Below, piece by piece: positions 37,285 to 45,232 of a DNA stretch of 64,000 nucleotides; position 1 is the first letter of the stretch, and every line of letters starts with the position of its first letter. The translations under genes and the position numbers were made by a program. The stretch spans positions 926,091-990,090 of the forward strand of contig NZ_DLHM01000007.1 of assembly GCF_002483205.1 (NCBI RefSeq). Direction: 5' to 3'. The notes under the pieces are model-generated. The model did no database searches and had not been told where the DNA came from. It saw only the letters and a program-made list of their open reading frames with translations. Origin of the DNA: Flavihumibacter sp. UBA7668. Lineage in GTDB: Bacteria; Bacteroidota; Bacteroidia; Chitinophagales; Chitinophagaceae.

Positions 37285-38535
37285 ATGAAAAGAATAATTA
37301 TATGCACTGCAGTTATTGCAGTTGTGGGAGCCGCTTTTCTTATACCTGAGAAAACCATACCACTGGTAGCGGAAAACCTGGGTTTTGCAACAGCGCAACT
37401 AAAAATACAGAGTCAGGAAGCGGAAAAAAATCCGCTTTCCTTTCCTCGTACGATCAATGCAAAAGGAGAGATGATCGGAACCAATATGTATGACTGGACA
37501 TCGGGGTTTTTTCCAGGAAATCTATGGTATGCCTATGAGTTTACCCGGGAGGAAAGCATAAAAAAAGCAGCCATCAGGTGGACTGAGCGGTTGGAGCCTT
37601 TGCAATATTTTACCAGGCACCATGATCTGGGATTTATGATGTATTGCAGTTATGGCAATGCCTATCGATTAACAGGTGATGAAAAATATAAGGCGATCCT
37701 GGTTCAATCAGCAAAGTCATTGGCTACGAGATTTAATCCGAAAGTAAAAAGTATTAAATCATGGGAGGGCTTTCGTTCCTGGTCGGATCAAAAGCGGTAT
37801 AATTTTCCGGTTATCATTGATAATCTGATGAATCTGGAATTATTGTTTTTTGCAACCAAAGTGACAGGTGATGCAAATTATCGGGATATCGCTCTGCAAC
37901 ATGCAGAAACAAGTTTGAAGTATCATATTCGACCTGATTTCAGCTCCTATCATGTTGTTTGTTATGATACTGCTACAGGTGGTGTGACAGGGCAGGAGAC
38001 GGGACAGGGATATTCAAATAATTCTACCTGGAGTCGCGGACAGGCCTGGGGGATATATGGATTCTTGACTGTTTATCGTGAAACAAAGGATATGCGCTAT
38101 CTGCAGGTTGCGGAGAAGATGGCGGATTGGGTATTGGAGCCAGGCAGGTTACCAGCTGATTTTGTTCCATATTGGGATTACAATGCTTATCAGGAGGGGT
38201 TTCAGCCTGGAATACATTCCAATGCATTTCTTTATCGGGGCATGCCAAGGGATGCTTCTGCGGCAGCTATCATGGCATCGGGCCTGCTTGAATTATCGAC
38301 CTATAGCACGAAAGGAAAAAAATACCGGGATGCTGCTGAGAAAATGCTGCAATCGCTTTCTGGAAAAGCATATCAGGCGGATGCCGGAACCAATGGACAT
38401 TTTATTCTTAAACATTCTGTTGGAAGTATTCCGCATGGAGTTGAGTTGGATGTGCCGCTGGTATATGCTGATTATTATTATCTTGAAGCCTTGCTGCGTC
38501 TGGATAAGTTAAGCAGGGGTGGCTCACTATTTTAA
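37285..38535 (+). CDS. GH88 unsaturated glucuronyl/galacturonyl hydrolase
   Basis: A 416-residue enzyme with an N-terminal hydrophobic signal. GH88 proteins hydrate the double bond of the unsaturated uronic acid left at the non-reducing end by polysaccharide lyases, freeing the next sugar. Both family aspartates are visible: Asp114 in HHDLGFMMYCSYG and Asp179 in IIDNLMNLELLF. The motif SRGQAWGIYGF is also typical. Presence here implies that the PUL glycan contains a lyase-cleaved uronic acid, yet no lyase gene is recognisable in the window unless DUF2264 plays that part. Confidence 0.93.
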   Translation: MKRIIICTAVIAVVGAAFLIPEKTIPLVAENLGFATAQLKIQSQEAEKNPLSFPRTINAKGEMIGTNMYDWTSGFFPGNLWYAYEFTREESIKKAAIRWTERLEPLQYFTRHHDLGFMMYCSYGNAYRLTGDEKYKAILVQSAKSLATRFNPKVKSIKSWEGFRSWSDQKRYNFPVIIDNLMNLELLFFATKVTGDANYRDIALQHAETSLKYHIRPDFSSYHVVCYDTATGGVTGQETGQGYSNNSTWSRGQAWGIYGFLTVYRETKDMRYLQVAEKMADWVLEPGRLPADFVPYWDYNAYQEGFQPGIHSNAFLYRGMPRDASAAAIMASGLLELSTYSTKGKKYRDAAEKMLQSLSGKAYQADAGTNGHFILKHSVGSIPHGVELDVPLVYADYYYLEALLRLDKLSRGGSLF

Positions 38536-38545
38536 AACGAATGCT

Positions 38546-39796
38546 ATGACAGCCAGAAGGAAATTTTTACAATCCGCCTCCCTGATTGGCCTGGGTTGGT
38601 TATTGCCAGGGAAAACAACAGCAACTGAAAATCCGGCAGTAGTAACGGCTGTGGATGATCGGAAAAATTGGTATGAGTTGTTGTATAAATTGGCGAAACC
38701 GGTGCTGGAGCCCATGAGTCGGGATCAGTTAAAGGCAGATATGGACGTTGAATACAGTCCGGCATGGGATGGTCGCGATAAAGGGGTAGCATATATGGAG
38801 GCATTCGGCCGCCTCATAGCCGGATTAGCACCCTGGCTGGCCCTTCCGGCAGATGGTACAGAAGAAGGTAAGAAGCGTACGGAATTATTGGGCTATCTGT
38901 TAAAAGCACACACACATGCTGTCAACCCCAAGTCAAAAGATTACCTGACCTGGCATAAGGAAGGCCAACCGTTGGTGGATGCGGCCTATATCGCACATAG
39001 CTTTTTACGCGCTCCTAAGCAGACCTGGGAGCCACTGGATGCGGTTACACGTCAACATTATATTGAGCATTTCAAATCACTTCGGCGGGTGAAAACTCCG
39101 TATAATAACTGGCTATTATTTGCAGCAATGGTGGAAACTTTTTTATTTTCCATCGGAGAAGCATATGATCCGTTTCGGATAGATCTTGCCTTGCGGAAGC
39201 ATGAGGAATGGTATGCCGGGGATGGCTGGTTTAAAGATGGGGAGGTATTTCATTTTGATTATTATAATGGTTATGTGATACATCCAATGTTGCTGGACAT
39301 TCTGCAGGTGATGAAGGTGCAGGGGAAACAAATGGAAGAGCAATATGCACTTGAATTACGTCGAATGCAGCGTTATGCGGAGTTTCTGGAAAGGTTGATT
39401 TCACCAGAAGGTAGTTTCCCGGCATTTGGCCGATCCGTCACCTATCGGCTGGGTGCTTTTCAGCCTTTATCGCAGTTGGCATTGATGGATCAGTTACCGG
39501 AAGGTATTTCGCGGGGACAGGTAAGGGCATCCCTATCTGCTGTTATGAACCGCATGTTTTCTATTGATGGGAACTTTAATAAGCAGGGGTATCTTAGGTT
39601 GGGATTTGCCGGCCATCAGCCGGATCTGGCAGATTATTATTCCAATTCCGGTAGCATGTATCTGACATCACTGGGCTTTTTGCAGTTGGGATTACCGGTT
39701 AATCATTCATTTTGGACTTCTCCAGCGGAGGATTGGACTTCGAAAAAGGCCTGGACGGGTAAGGCATTTAAAAAAGATTATGCAGTAGGATATTAG
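38546..39796 (+). CDS. DUF2264 family exported protein
   Basis: About 416 residues, beginning with a Tat-like leader (MTARRKFLQSASLIGLGWLL) when started at ATG 38546. An upstream ATG at 38519 would overlap GH88 and put nine residues before the signal, so the later start is preferred. The body matches DUF2264: RKNWYELLYKLAKPVLEPMS, YMEAFGRLIAGLAPWLAL, NNWLLFAAMVETFLF, FHFDYYNGYVIHPM and RSVTYRLGAFQPLSQLAL. The predicted fold is an (alpha/alpha) barrel as in several uronate-active enzymes. Family members occur in pectin and rhamnogalacturonan loci; the activity is not established from sequence. It is the last gene of the PUL operon. Confidence 0.85.
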   Translation: MTARRKFLQSASLIGLGWLLPGKTTATENPAVVTAVDDRKNWYELLYKLAKPVLEPMSRDQLKADMDVEYSPAWDGRDKGVAYMEAFGRLIAGLAPWLALPADGTEEGKKRTELLGYLLKAHTHAVNPKSKDYLTWHKEGQPLVDAAYIAHSFLRAPKQTWEPLDAVTRQHYIEHFKSLRRVKTPYNNWLLFAAMVETFLFSIGEAYDPFRIDLALRKHEEWYAGDGWFKDGEVFHFDYYNGYVIHPMLLDILQVMKVQGKQMEEQYALELRRMQRYAEFLERLISPEGSFPAFGRSVTYRLGAFQPLSQLALMDQLPEGISRGQVRASLSAVMNRMFSIDGNFNKQGYLRLGFAGHQPDLADYYSNSGSMYLTSLGFLQLGLPVNHSFWTSPAEDWTSKKAWTGKAFKKDYAVGY

Positions 39797-39815
39797 AAGA
39801 TGGGGGAGGGGATCC

Positions 39816-40835
39816 TCACCTCCGGTGCACCACCAATTCTCCCTCAATCAAGAGGTTCTGCGGAGCGGGTCGCTGGTCTTCGGGAGATTCGAGCAATTGC
39901 ATAAGAATTTCAGCCGATTTCATTCCCTGTTTTTTGGGGTATTGTTCAATGGAGGCCATTGGCGGACTCTCCAGATAATTGGTAATAGGAAGATTCGCAT
40001 AACTTATAAAAAAGATATCCTTATTGTTTTTGATCTTTTTGGTTTTGCAGTACTGAATGGCATCCAGCGCAACATAATCATTGATCGCCAATACTGCTGT
40101 GGGAGGTTGTTTCAGGCTTAGCAGACTTTCCATGGCTTCTGCAGTACCTTCTCTGGTTAAATCGCAATAGGCTACCAGTGTGAGATCAATTTTTAATCTT
40201 TTCTTCTGCATCACTTCCATATAGGTATCGGTACGCTCCTTGGAAGATTTCATTTCTTTAGGGCCATTTATAATGCCAATTCTTCGGTGCCCTTTTTCCA
40301 TCAGGTAGGTGATTGCCTGATGGGTTCCCTGGGGCATATTAAATGCAACCTTATTATATTCATTGGAAGCGGGCACCCGATCAAAGAATACAACAGGGAT
40401 TCCATATTTTTCAAGGGCAGTAAAATGATCGAGATTTTTGGTGTGTTTTGACAGTGAAACAATGATGCCATCCACCCGTTGATTCTTCATTGCTGTCAGG
40501 ATTTCTTTTTCCCTGTCCACATTATCCTGAGACTGCCCTATTAACACATTGTATTTGTGCTGCATGGCAATTTCTTCGATTCCGCTGATAGCGCCGGCAA
40601 AAAAATCCTCAATCAAATAAGGGAGAATAACGCCAATGGTAAAGGTTTTGCGTTGTTTAAAGAAGATCGCGGTTTGGTTGGGTTCATATCCCAGTTCTTT
40701 AGCAAGTTCCTGAACCCGGGTTTTGGTCCGAAGTCCGATACTTGGGTGATCATGCAAAGCCCTTGAAACGGTTGAAACGGAAATTTTCAACTGTTTGGCA
40801 ATTTCCTTAATCGTAGGCACTTTATTCATTGTCAT
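39816..40835 (-). CDS. LacI family transcriptional regulator
   Basis: A 339-residue repressor-type regulator. The N-terminal helix-turn-helix and hinge are clear: TIKEIAKQLKISVSTVSRAL and KELGYEPNQTA. The remainder is a periplasmic-binding-like sugar sensor (IGVILPYLIEDFFAGAISG, GIPVVFFDRVP, GHRRIGIINGP). Its position, convergent with DUF2264 after 19 bases, suggests that it controls part of the PUL or the uptake of a released monosaccharide, giving the locus a second regulator besides the HTCS. The ligand is unknown. Confidence 0.93.
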   Translation of the reverse strand: MTMNKVPTIKEIAKQLKISVSTVSRALHDHPSIGLRTKTRVQELAKELGYEPNQTAIFFKQRKTFTIGVILPYLIEDFFAGAISGIEEIAMQHKYNVLIGQSQDNVDREKEILTAMKNQRVDGIIVSLSKHTKNLDHFTALEKYGIPVVFFDRVPASNEYNKVAFNMPQGTHQAITYLMEKGHRRIGIINGPKEMKSSKERTDTYMEVMQKKRLKIDLTLVAYCDLTREGTAEAMESLLSLKQPPTAVLAINDYVALDAIQYCKTKKIKNNKDIFFISYANLPITNYLESPPMASIEQYPKKQGMKSAEILMQLLESPEDQRPAPQNLLIEGELVVHRR

Positions 40836-40917
40836 GCAGTCGGTTCAGAAACTAAAAATAACCATAATTAAACTAAACTATCTCTGTCAATTATTGTATT
40901 ATTGCCTGAGGTTATAT

Positions 40918-40975
40918 GTTCTCTGATAACAGCATTAAATCTTAGCTGTCTTTCTTATGAGAGAACGATTTTTTG
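40918..40975 (+). other. Structured hairpin in the lacI-META intergenic region
   Basis: GTTCTCTGATAA (40918-40929) pairs with TTATGAGAGAAC (40955-40966) with one mismatch. Inside, ACAGC and GCTGT form a further 5-bp stem around an 11-base loop. GATTTTTTG follows immediately, as in an intrinsic terminator reading rightward. No annotated gene is transcribed into it from the left, so it may mark the 3' end of a small RNA, an attenuator of a transcript starting nearby, or a two-arm regulator site for LacI. The rest of the 273-base gap 40836-41108 shows only a weak -7-like TATCTTTC near 41083. Confidence 0.45.
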
Positions 40976-41108
40976 TTCATTTTCGCAGGATTGAAATTTC
41001 TGTTGTTATTGCACAGAAACCGCAAATGCAAATCCCCACTTCACGATACCCAAAGGCCGTCCTTAAAATAAAATCAGTGCTTATCTTTCGTCCTTAATTA
41101 ATCAATAT

Positions 41109-42008
41109 ATGAAAAATCTAATCTGGATTCTTGCAGGTGTAATCATTCTAATGGCATGTAACAATAGTGTGACAGAAGAAAAGGCAAATACCACTGCATT
41201 GGTGGATAGTATACAAATTGCGGATAACCAATATTGTTATGAAAATGCAGGTGGCGGTGATTCTATCCGATTGCAGATTGATCAGGTTGGGATGGATGTA
41301 TCAGGTGAATTATTGTATGCTATTCGTGGTAAAGATCGAAATGAGGGGACGGTTCAGGGAGAATGGCTGGGGGATACACTTTTAGTTGATTATCTTTTTC
41401 AATCGGAGGGAAGTTTGTCATCCCGGCAGGTGGTGTTTTTGAAAAAAGACAGCTTACTAATTGAGGGATATGGTGCAAGTGAAGAAAAGGATGGTAAGTT
41501 GAAGTTCATTAATCGCGCCGAACTAAAATTTGGTACAGGCATTCAGCTGAAACAGTCCGATTGCCAACAGGGTGGCGCAGGAGCAGGTGAAGCTGTTTCT
41601 GCCGCATCATCTGGAGCTGCATCTTCTCCGGTATCAGGCAAAGGAGAAGACCAGGGCAGTGAGGTGCTTTTTATGTTTCGTTGGGAGTTGAAAGAATTGA
41701 ACGGAAATCCTATTGAAATAGATAAGCGGGCGCAGTTTTTTCTGTTATTCACACCGGGTCAGGTGGGTCGGGTATCAGGTAAAGGAGGTTGTAACCGCCT
41801 AACCGGCACATTTGAATTGGTGGGAGAAAGAGGCATGAAATTCGGTGCTATCGCCAGTACCAAAATGGCATGTCCGGAAATGGAGCAGGAAACAACATTC
41901 CTGAAAGCCCTTGCGGATGCGAATCAATGGAAAATTATTGACAACCAGTTATTCCTGTCAAAAGATGACTCCAATCTTGCAGTTTTTCAATCTGTAACTG
42001 TTAAATAA
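41109..42008 (+). CDS. META-domain (HslJ-like) lipoprotein
   Basis: A 299-residue lipoprotein: LAGVIILMAC places the lipidated Cys at 17. The N-terminal half (about 40-150) is a beta-rich domain of no recognised family, followed by a Gly/Ala/Ser linker (SAASSGAASSPVSG). The last 110 residues are a META domain: WELKELNGNPIEIDKRAQFF, GGCNRLTGTFEL, IASTKMACPEMEQETTFLKAL. META proteins such as HslJ are envelope proteins linked to heat or drug stress. The stop codon is two bases before the lipase start, so the two are co-transcribed. Confidence 0.88.
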   Translation: MKNLIWILAGVIILMACNNSVTEEKANTTALVDSIQIADNQYCYENAGGGDSIRLQIDQVGMDVSGELLYAIRGKDRNEGTVQGEWLGDTLLVDYLFQSEGSLSSRQVVFLKKDSLLIEGYGASEEKDGKLKFINRAELKFGTGIQLKQSDCQQGGAGAGEAVSAASSGAASSPVSGKGEDQGSEVLFMFRWELKELNGNPIEIDKRAQFFLLFTPGQVGRVSGKGGCNRLTGTFELVGERGMKFGAIASTKMACPEMEQETTFLKALADANQWKIIDNQLFLSKDDSNLAVFQSVTVK

Positions 42009-42009
42009 A

Positions 42010-43098
42010 ATGAGAATAGTAGTCTTGGTAGGTGTTGCATTTATATTGCATGTTTCACAATTAAATGCTCAATCACTTCAACCTGGTTTTGATAAGCTGG
42101 AATATGAAGAGTTAATCAAGGTGTCGGCACGTACGGCTAAAGCCGGCCTGTATGCGGATACCTTCCCTCCAACGGAACGATTTCGGATGGTTTATGAATC
42201 GCCGGTAATGGGATTGGAAAATTTGTGGGATTTATGGACCGACGATAAAGGCCAGGCAGTAATAAGTATAAGAGGAACAACACCGGATATGAATAGCTGG
42301 CTGGCCAATATCTATGCCGCGATGGTACCCGCCATAGGAAAATTGGAATTGGAGGAGGATTATACTTTTGAGTATCAGCTTGCTTCTCATCCACAAGCGG
42401 CAGTTCATGTAGGCTGGTTATTATCAACCGGTTATCTGGTTCGGGATATCCTTCCGAAATTGGATTCTACATATAAAGCCGGTACAAAAAATATACTGAT
42501 AATGGGGCATAGTCAGGGGGGAGGTATTGCATTTTTAATGACTGCCTATTTATACAGCCTTCAAAAATCGGGAAAATTGCCAGGCGATATCCGATTTAAA
42601 ACTTATTGCAGCGCCGGGCCAAAACCGGGCAATCTCTATTTTGCCTATGCATATGAAGCAATGACTTATGGTGGCTGGGCCTTTAATGTGGTGAATGCTG
42701 CAGATTGGGTTCCGGAAGTACCGCTTTCCATTCAGACAGTTACAGACTTTAATGTGACCAATCCATTTACAAATGCAAAAGCAGCTATACGGAAACAGAA
42801 ATTTCCAAATAAACTGGTTTTAAAATATGTGTACAACCGATTAAGTAAACCCAGTATACGGGCACAACGGAATTACCAGAAATATCTTGGAAAACACACA
42901 TCAAAAATGGTGGGTAAAAAATTGAATGGATTTCAGGCGCCAACCTATTACAATTCCAATCATTATGTTCGGACCGGAGCTACCATAGTTTTACAACCGG
43001 ATTCGGAATACCGCTCGCGCTGGCAGGATAGTGAAACCAATGTATTTGTGCATCATGTGCATGCGCCCTACCTATTCCTGCTTAAACGGCTCCCCTGA
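42010..43098 (+). CDS. Exported class 3 lipase family protein
   Basis: A 362-residue alpha/beta hydrolase with a signal peptide (LVGVAFILHVSQLNAQ). The nucleophile elbow is GHSQGG with Ser168, preceded by the strand NILIMGH; the IRGTTPDMNSWLANIYAAMV segment (about 84-104) matches the oxyanion region of fungal-type class 3 lipases (RGT.....W..). The acid and base residues probably lie in NAADWVPEVP and in the HYVR region near residue 320. Substrate may be acylglycerol or a phospholipid. It follows the META lipoprotein by two bases. Confidence 0.85.
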   Translation: MRIVVLVGVAFILHVSQLNAQSLQPGFDKLEYEELIKVSARTAKAGLYADTFPPTERFRMVYESPVMGLENLWDLWTDDKGQAVISIRGTTPDMNSWLANIYAAMVPAIGKLELEEDYTFEYQLASHPQAAVHVGWLLSTGYLVRDILPKLDSTYKAGTKNILIMGHSQGGGIAFLMTAYLYSLQKSGKLPGDIRFKTYCSAGPKPGNLYFAYAYEAMTYGGWAFNVVNAADWVPEVPLSIQTVTDFNVTNPFTNAKAAIRKQKFPNKLVLKYVYNRLSKPSIRAQRNYQKYLGKHTSKMVGKKLNGFQAPTYYNSNHYVRTGATIVLQPDSEYRSRWQDSETNVFVHHVHAPYLFLLKRLP

Positions 43099-43099
43099 A

Positions 43100-43135
43100 C
43101 CATTCACCCGTCGGGTTTACCCGACGGGTGAATGG
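43100..43135. repeat. Perfect 17-bp inverted repeat (CACCCGTCGGGT family, copy 2)
   Basis: CCATTCACCCGTCGGGT (43100-43116) is the exact reverse complement of 43119-43135, with a 2-base centre TT. It begins two bases after the lipase stop codon and ends 11 bases before the -7 box of the next gene. It shares the core TTCACCCGTCGGGT and its complement with 18029-18069. No T-run follows, so it is not a standard terminator. Confidence 0.9.
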
Positions 43136-43145
43136 ACGAAATGTG

Positions 43146-43153
43146 TAACTTTG
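43146..43153 (+). promoter_or_regulatory. -7 box for the 2-oxoacid:ferredoxin oxidoreductase beta gene
   Basis: TAACTTTG is an exact TAnnTTTG match, 17 bases before the ATG. The -33 position falls in the right arm of the palindrome and lacks a TTG, so the palindrome could influence promoter use. Confidence 0.5.
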
Positions 43154-43169
43154 CACCTTATTTGAGGTT

Positions 43170-44213
43170 ATGAGTACAATAGAAGCACCCCAGGCAGTGG
43201 CACCGAGCCTGACACCGAAAGATTTTGCAACTGACCAGGAAGTTCGCTGGTGTCCGGGGTGTGGGGATTATTCCATACTTGCACAGGTTCAGAAAATTAT
43301 GCCTGGATTGGGAGTTCCCAGGGAGAATATTGTAATCATCTCGGGAATTGGCTGCAGCAGCCGTTTTCCATATTATATGAATACCTATGGCATGCATTCC
43401 ATTCACGGAAGAGCAACGGCGATTGCCAGTGGGTTAAAGGCCACAAGACCCGAACTGAGTGTTTGGATCGTAACAGGCGACGGTGATGGTCTTAGTATTG
43501 GTGGTAATCATACCATTCATTTATTACGGAGAAATTTTGACGTCAATATACTGCTCTTCAATAATCAGATTTATGGCCTAACAAAAGGCCAGTATTCTCC
43601 TACATCGGAAGAGCAAAAAGTAACTAAAAGTACGCCATTTGGATCCATTGATCATCCATTCAATCCATTAGCGCTGGCAATGGGCGCGGATGCCAGTTTT
43701 ATTGCAAGAAGTATGGATCGAGATCCGAAGCACTTACAGGAAATGCTGATCCGGAGCCATGCCCATAAAGGAGCTTCCTTCCTGGAGATCTATCAGAACT
43801 GCAATATTTTTAATGATGGAGCATTCGAGATCTTCACAGAGAAATCGAGCAAACCGGAACAGGCTTTATTTCTGGAACAGGGAAAGCCATTATTATTTGG
43901 AACAAATAAAGACAAAGGTATACGGCTGGATGGATTAAAGCCGGTATTGACCGATCTCAACAATGGATTCACTGCCGACGATTGCTGGATCCACGATGAG
44001 CGGGATTTTTATAAAGCACAAATTCTGGTACGATTATTTGATGATCCCAGAATTGAAGGGCATATGCCGCGACCTTTTGGTGTTTTCTTTGAACAGGACC
44101 GAGCCTGTTATGAAGATATCATGGCTATGCAAATTGAAGAGGCTATTTCGCTTAAAGGTAAGGGTGATCTTGATCGCCTGTTACGTGGATCAGAGGTTTG
44201 GACGATTCAATAA
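43170..44213 (+). CDS. 2-oxoacid:ferredoxin oxidoreductase, beta subunit
   Basis: A 347-residue thiamine pyrophosphate-binding subunit. Motifs: VRWCPGCGDYSILAQV near residue 25 (cysteines characteristic of KorB-type subunits), GIGCSSRFPYYMNTYGMHSIHGRATAIASG (substrate/TPP region) and the TPP-Mg motif GDGDGLSIGGNHTIH...NNQIYGLTKGQYSPTS. With an alpha subunit the enzyme converts 2-oxoacids such as 2-oxoglutarate plus CoA to acyl-CoA, CO2 and reduced ferredoxin. The alpha subunit gene commonly precedes beta, but here a lipase does, so the partner must be encoded elsewhere. Confidence 0.92.
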   Translation: MSTIEAPQAVAPSLTPKDFATDQEVRWCPGCGDYSILAQVQKIMPGLGVPRENIVIISGIGCSSRFPYYMNTYGMHSIHGRATAIASGLKATRPELSVWIVTGDGDGLSIGGNHTIHLLRRNFDVNILLFNNQIYGLTKGQYSPTSEEQKVTKSTPFGSIDHPFNPLALAMGADASFIARSMDRDPKHLQEMLIRSHAHKGASFLEIYQNCNIFNDGAFEIFTEKSSKPEQALFLEQGKPLLFGTNKDKGIRLDGLKPVLTDLNNGFTADDCWIHDERDFYKAQILVRLFDDPRIEGHMPRPFGVFFEQDRACYEDIMAMQIEEAISLKGKGDLDRLLRGSEVWTIQ

Positions 44214-44617
44214 TTTCACCAATTTTTTCTGTATAAAAAAGCCAGCGATGGACATCGCCGGCCTGTGCTTACCTCTGAAACCACAAAAAGAAAGAGGTTA
44301 TATATGGGTTTTCAATAATAAATTGATTGAGACAACAAAATTCTCACACACAAATTGAGTAAGGGGTAATTGATCAGATGGCTTTGTCAGGATAAGGTCA
44401 AGGAGGAGTTCAGGAAAGGTAGTAAGCTTTCGACGGGATTGGATAAATACAATGGGTAAAGAAACCCTAAAAACTGGTTAAAATTAAAGCCAGAACCAAT
44501 ACGATGCAAGATTTACCCGGAAAAACTTATTATTTTTTTCATTTTGGCACACTAGCAGATTTTTGAGCACAGGTTATCAACATTTATACTGTCTGAACTT
44601 TCTTCTTAACTTAGTTT
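44214..44617. other. 404-base intergenic region without a supported gene
   Basis: No credible coding frame is present. The only clear element is the hairpin at 44235-44262, described separately. The remainder is AT-rich near 44520-44560, with a TCATTTTG close to a -7 box that might belong to the tsaC-type gene. Confidence 0.6.
44235..44262 (-). terminator. Minus-strand intrinsic terminator
   Basis: Read on the minus strand, GCCGGCGATG and CATCGCTGGC pair with one G-U, followed by six T (the A-run 44235-44240 on the plus strand). On the plus strand no T-run follows, so it is oriented to stop leftward transcription. The nearest leftward gene is rnhB, whose stop is at 45233 with no terminator of its own. 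Confidence 0.6.
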
Positions 44618-45232
44618 ATGCTAATCCACGTGCATCCGGAGAATCCGCAGCCAAGAGCAATCCGGACCATAATTGAAACCCTTCGTGAAGGAGGAATTAT
44701 CATATATCCAACAGATACCATATATGGAATTGGATGCGATATCTTTCAACCCAAAGCTATCGAACGTATTTGCCGCATTAAGCAGGTAGTACCGGAGAAA
44801 GCACAGCTTTCCTTTATTTGCTATGATTTGAGTGATTTGAGTCAATATACCAAGTCCATTTCAACACCCTTATACCGCTTGTTGAAAAGCTATTTACCTG
44901 GTCCATATACCTTTATCCTGCCTGCCAGTAAGGAAGTCCCCAAAATCTTAAAAAGTAAAAAGGATACGATCGGCTTACGGGTACCGGATAACCTGATTGC
45001 CCGCACAATTGTGCGTGAATTGGGCCATCCGATACTAAGTGCCACCCTGCCGGGAGAAATGGTGGAAGAATACACCGATCCTGAAATGATGCAGGAAAAT
45101 TTTGGAAAATTGGTAAACATGGTAGTAGATGGAGGGATCGGAGGATGGACGCCATCCACCATTGTGGATTGTACAAAGGAGCCACCAGAGCTGATTCGCC
45201 AGGGATTGGGGGAATGGGAAACAGAAGAATAA
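44618..45232 (+). CDS. L-threonylcarbamoyladenylate synthase family (Sua5/YciO/YrdC)
   Basis: A 204-residue cytosolic protein of the family that makes threonylcarbamoyl-AMP from threonine, bicarbonate and ATP for the t6A37 tRNA modification. Motifs: GGIIIYPTDTIYGIGCDIFQ near 28-47, RICRIKQVVPEKAQLSFICYDLSDLSQY, GPYTFILPAS and PSTIVDC near 184. It lacks the Sua5 C-terminal domain, like TsaC, YciO and YrdC. The motif KRP-type residues appear as IKQ, which is closer to YciO-like members, so tRNA modification is likely but not certain. It ends exactly one base before the stop of convergent rnhB. Confidence 0.85.
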   Translation: MLIHVHPENPQPRAIRTIIETLREGGIIIYPTDTIYGIGCDIFQPKAIERICRIKQVVPEKAQLSFICYDLSDLSQYTKSISTPLYRLLKSYLPGPYTFILPASKEVPKILKSKKDTIGLRVPDNLIARTIVRELGHPILSATLPGEMVEEYTDPEMMQENFGKLVNMVVDGGIGGWTPSTIVDCTKEPPELIRQGLGEWETEE

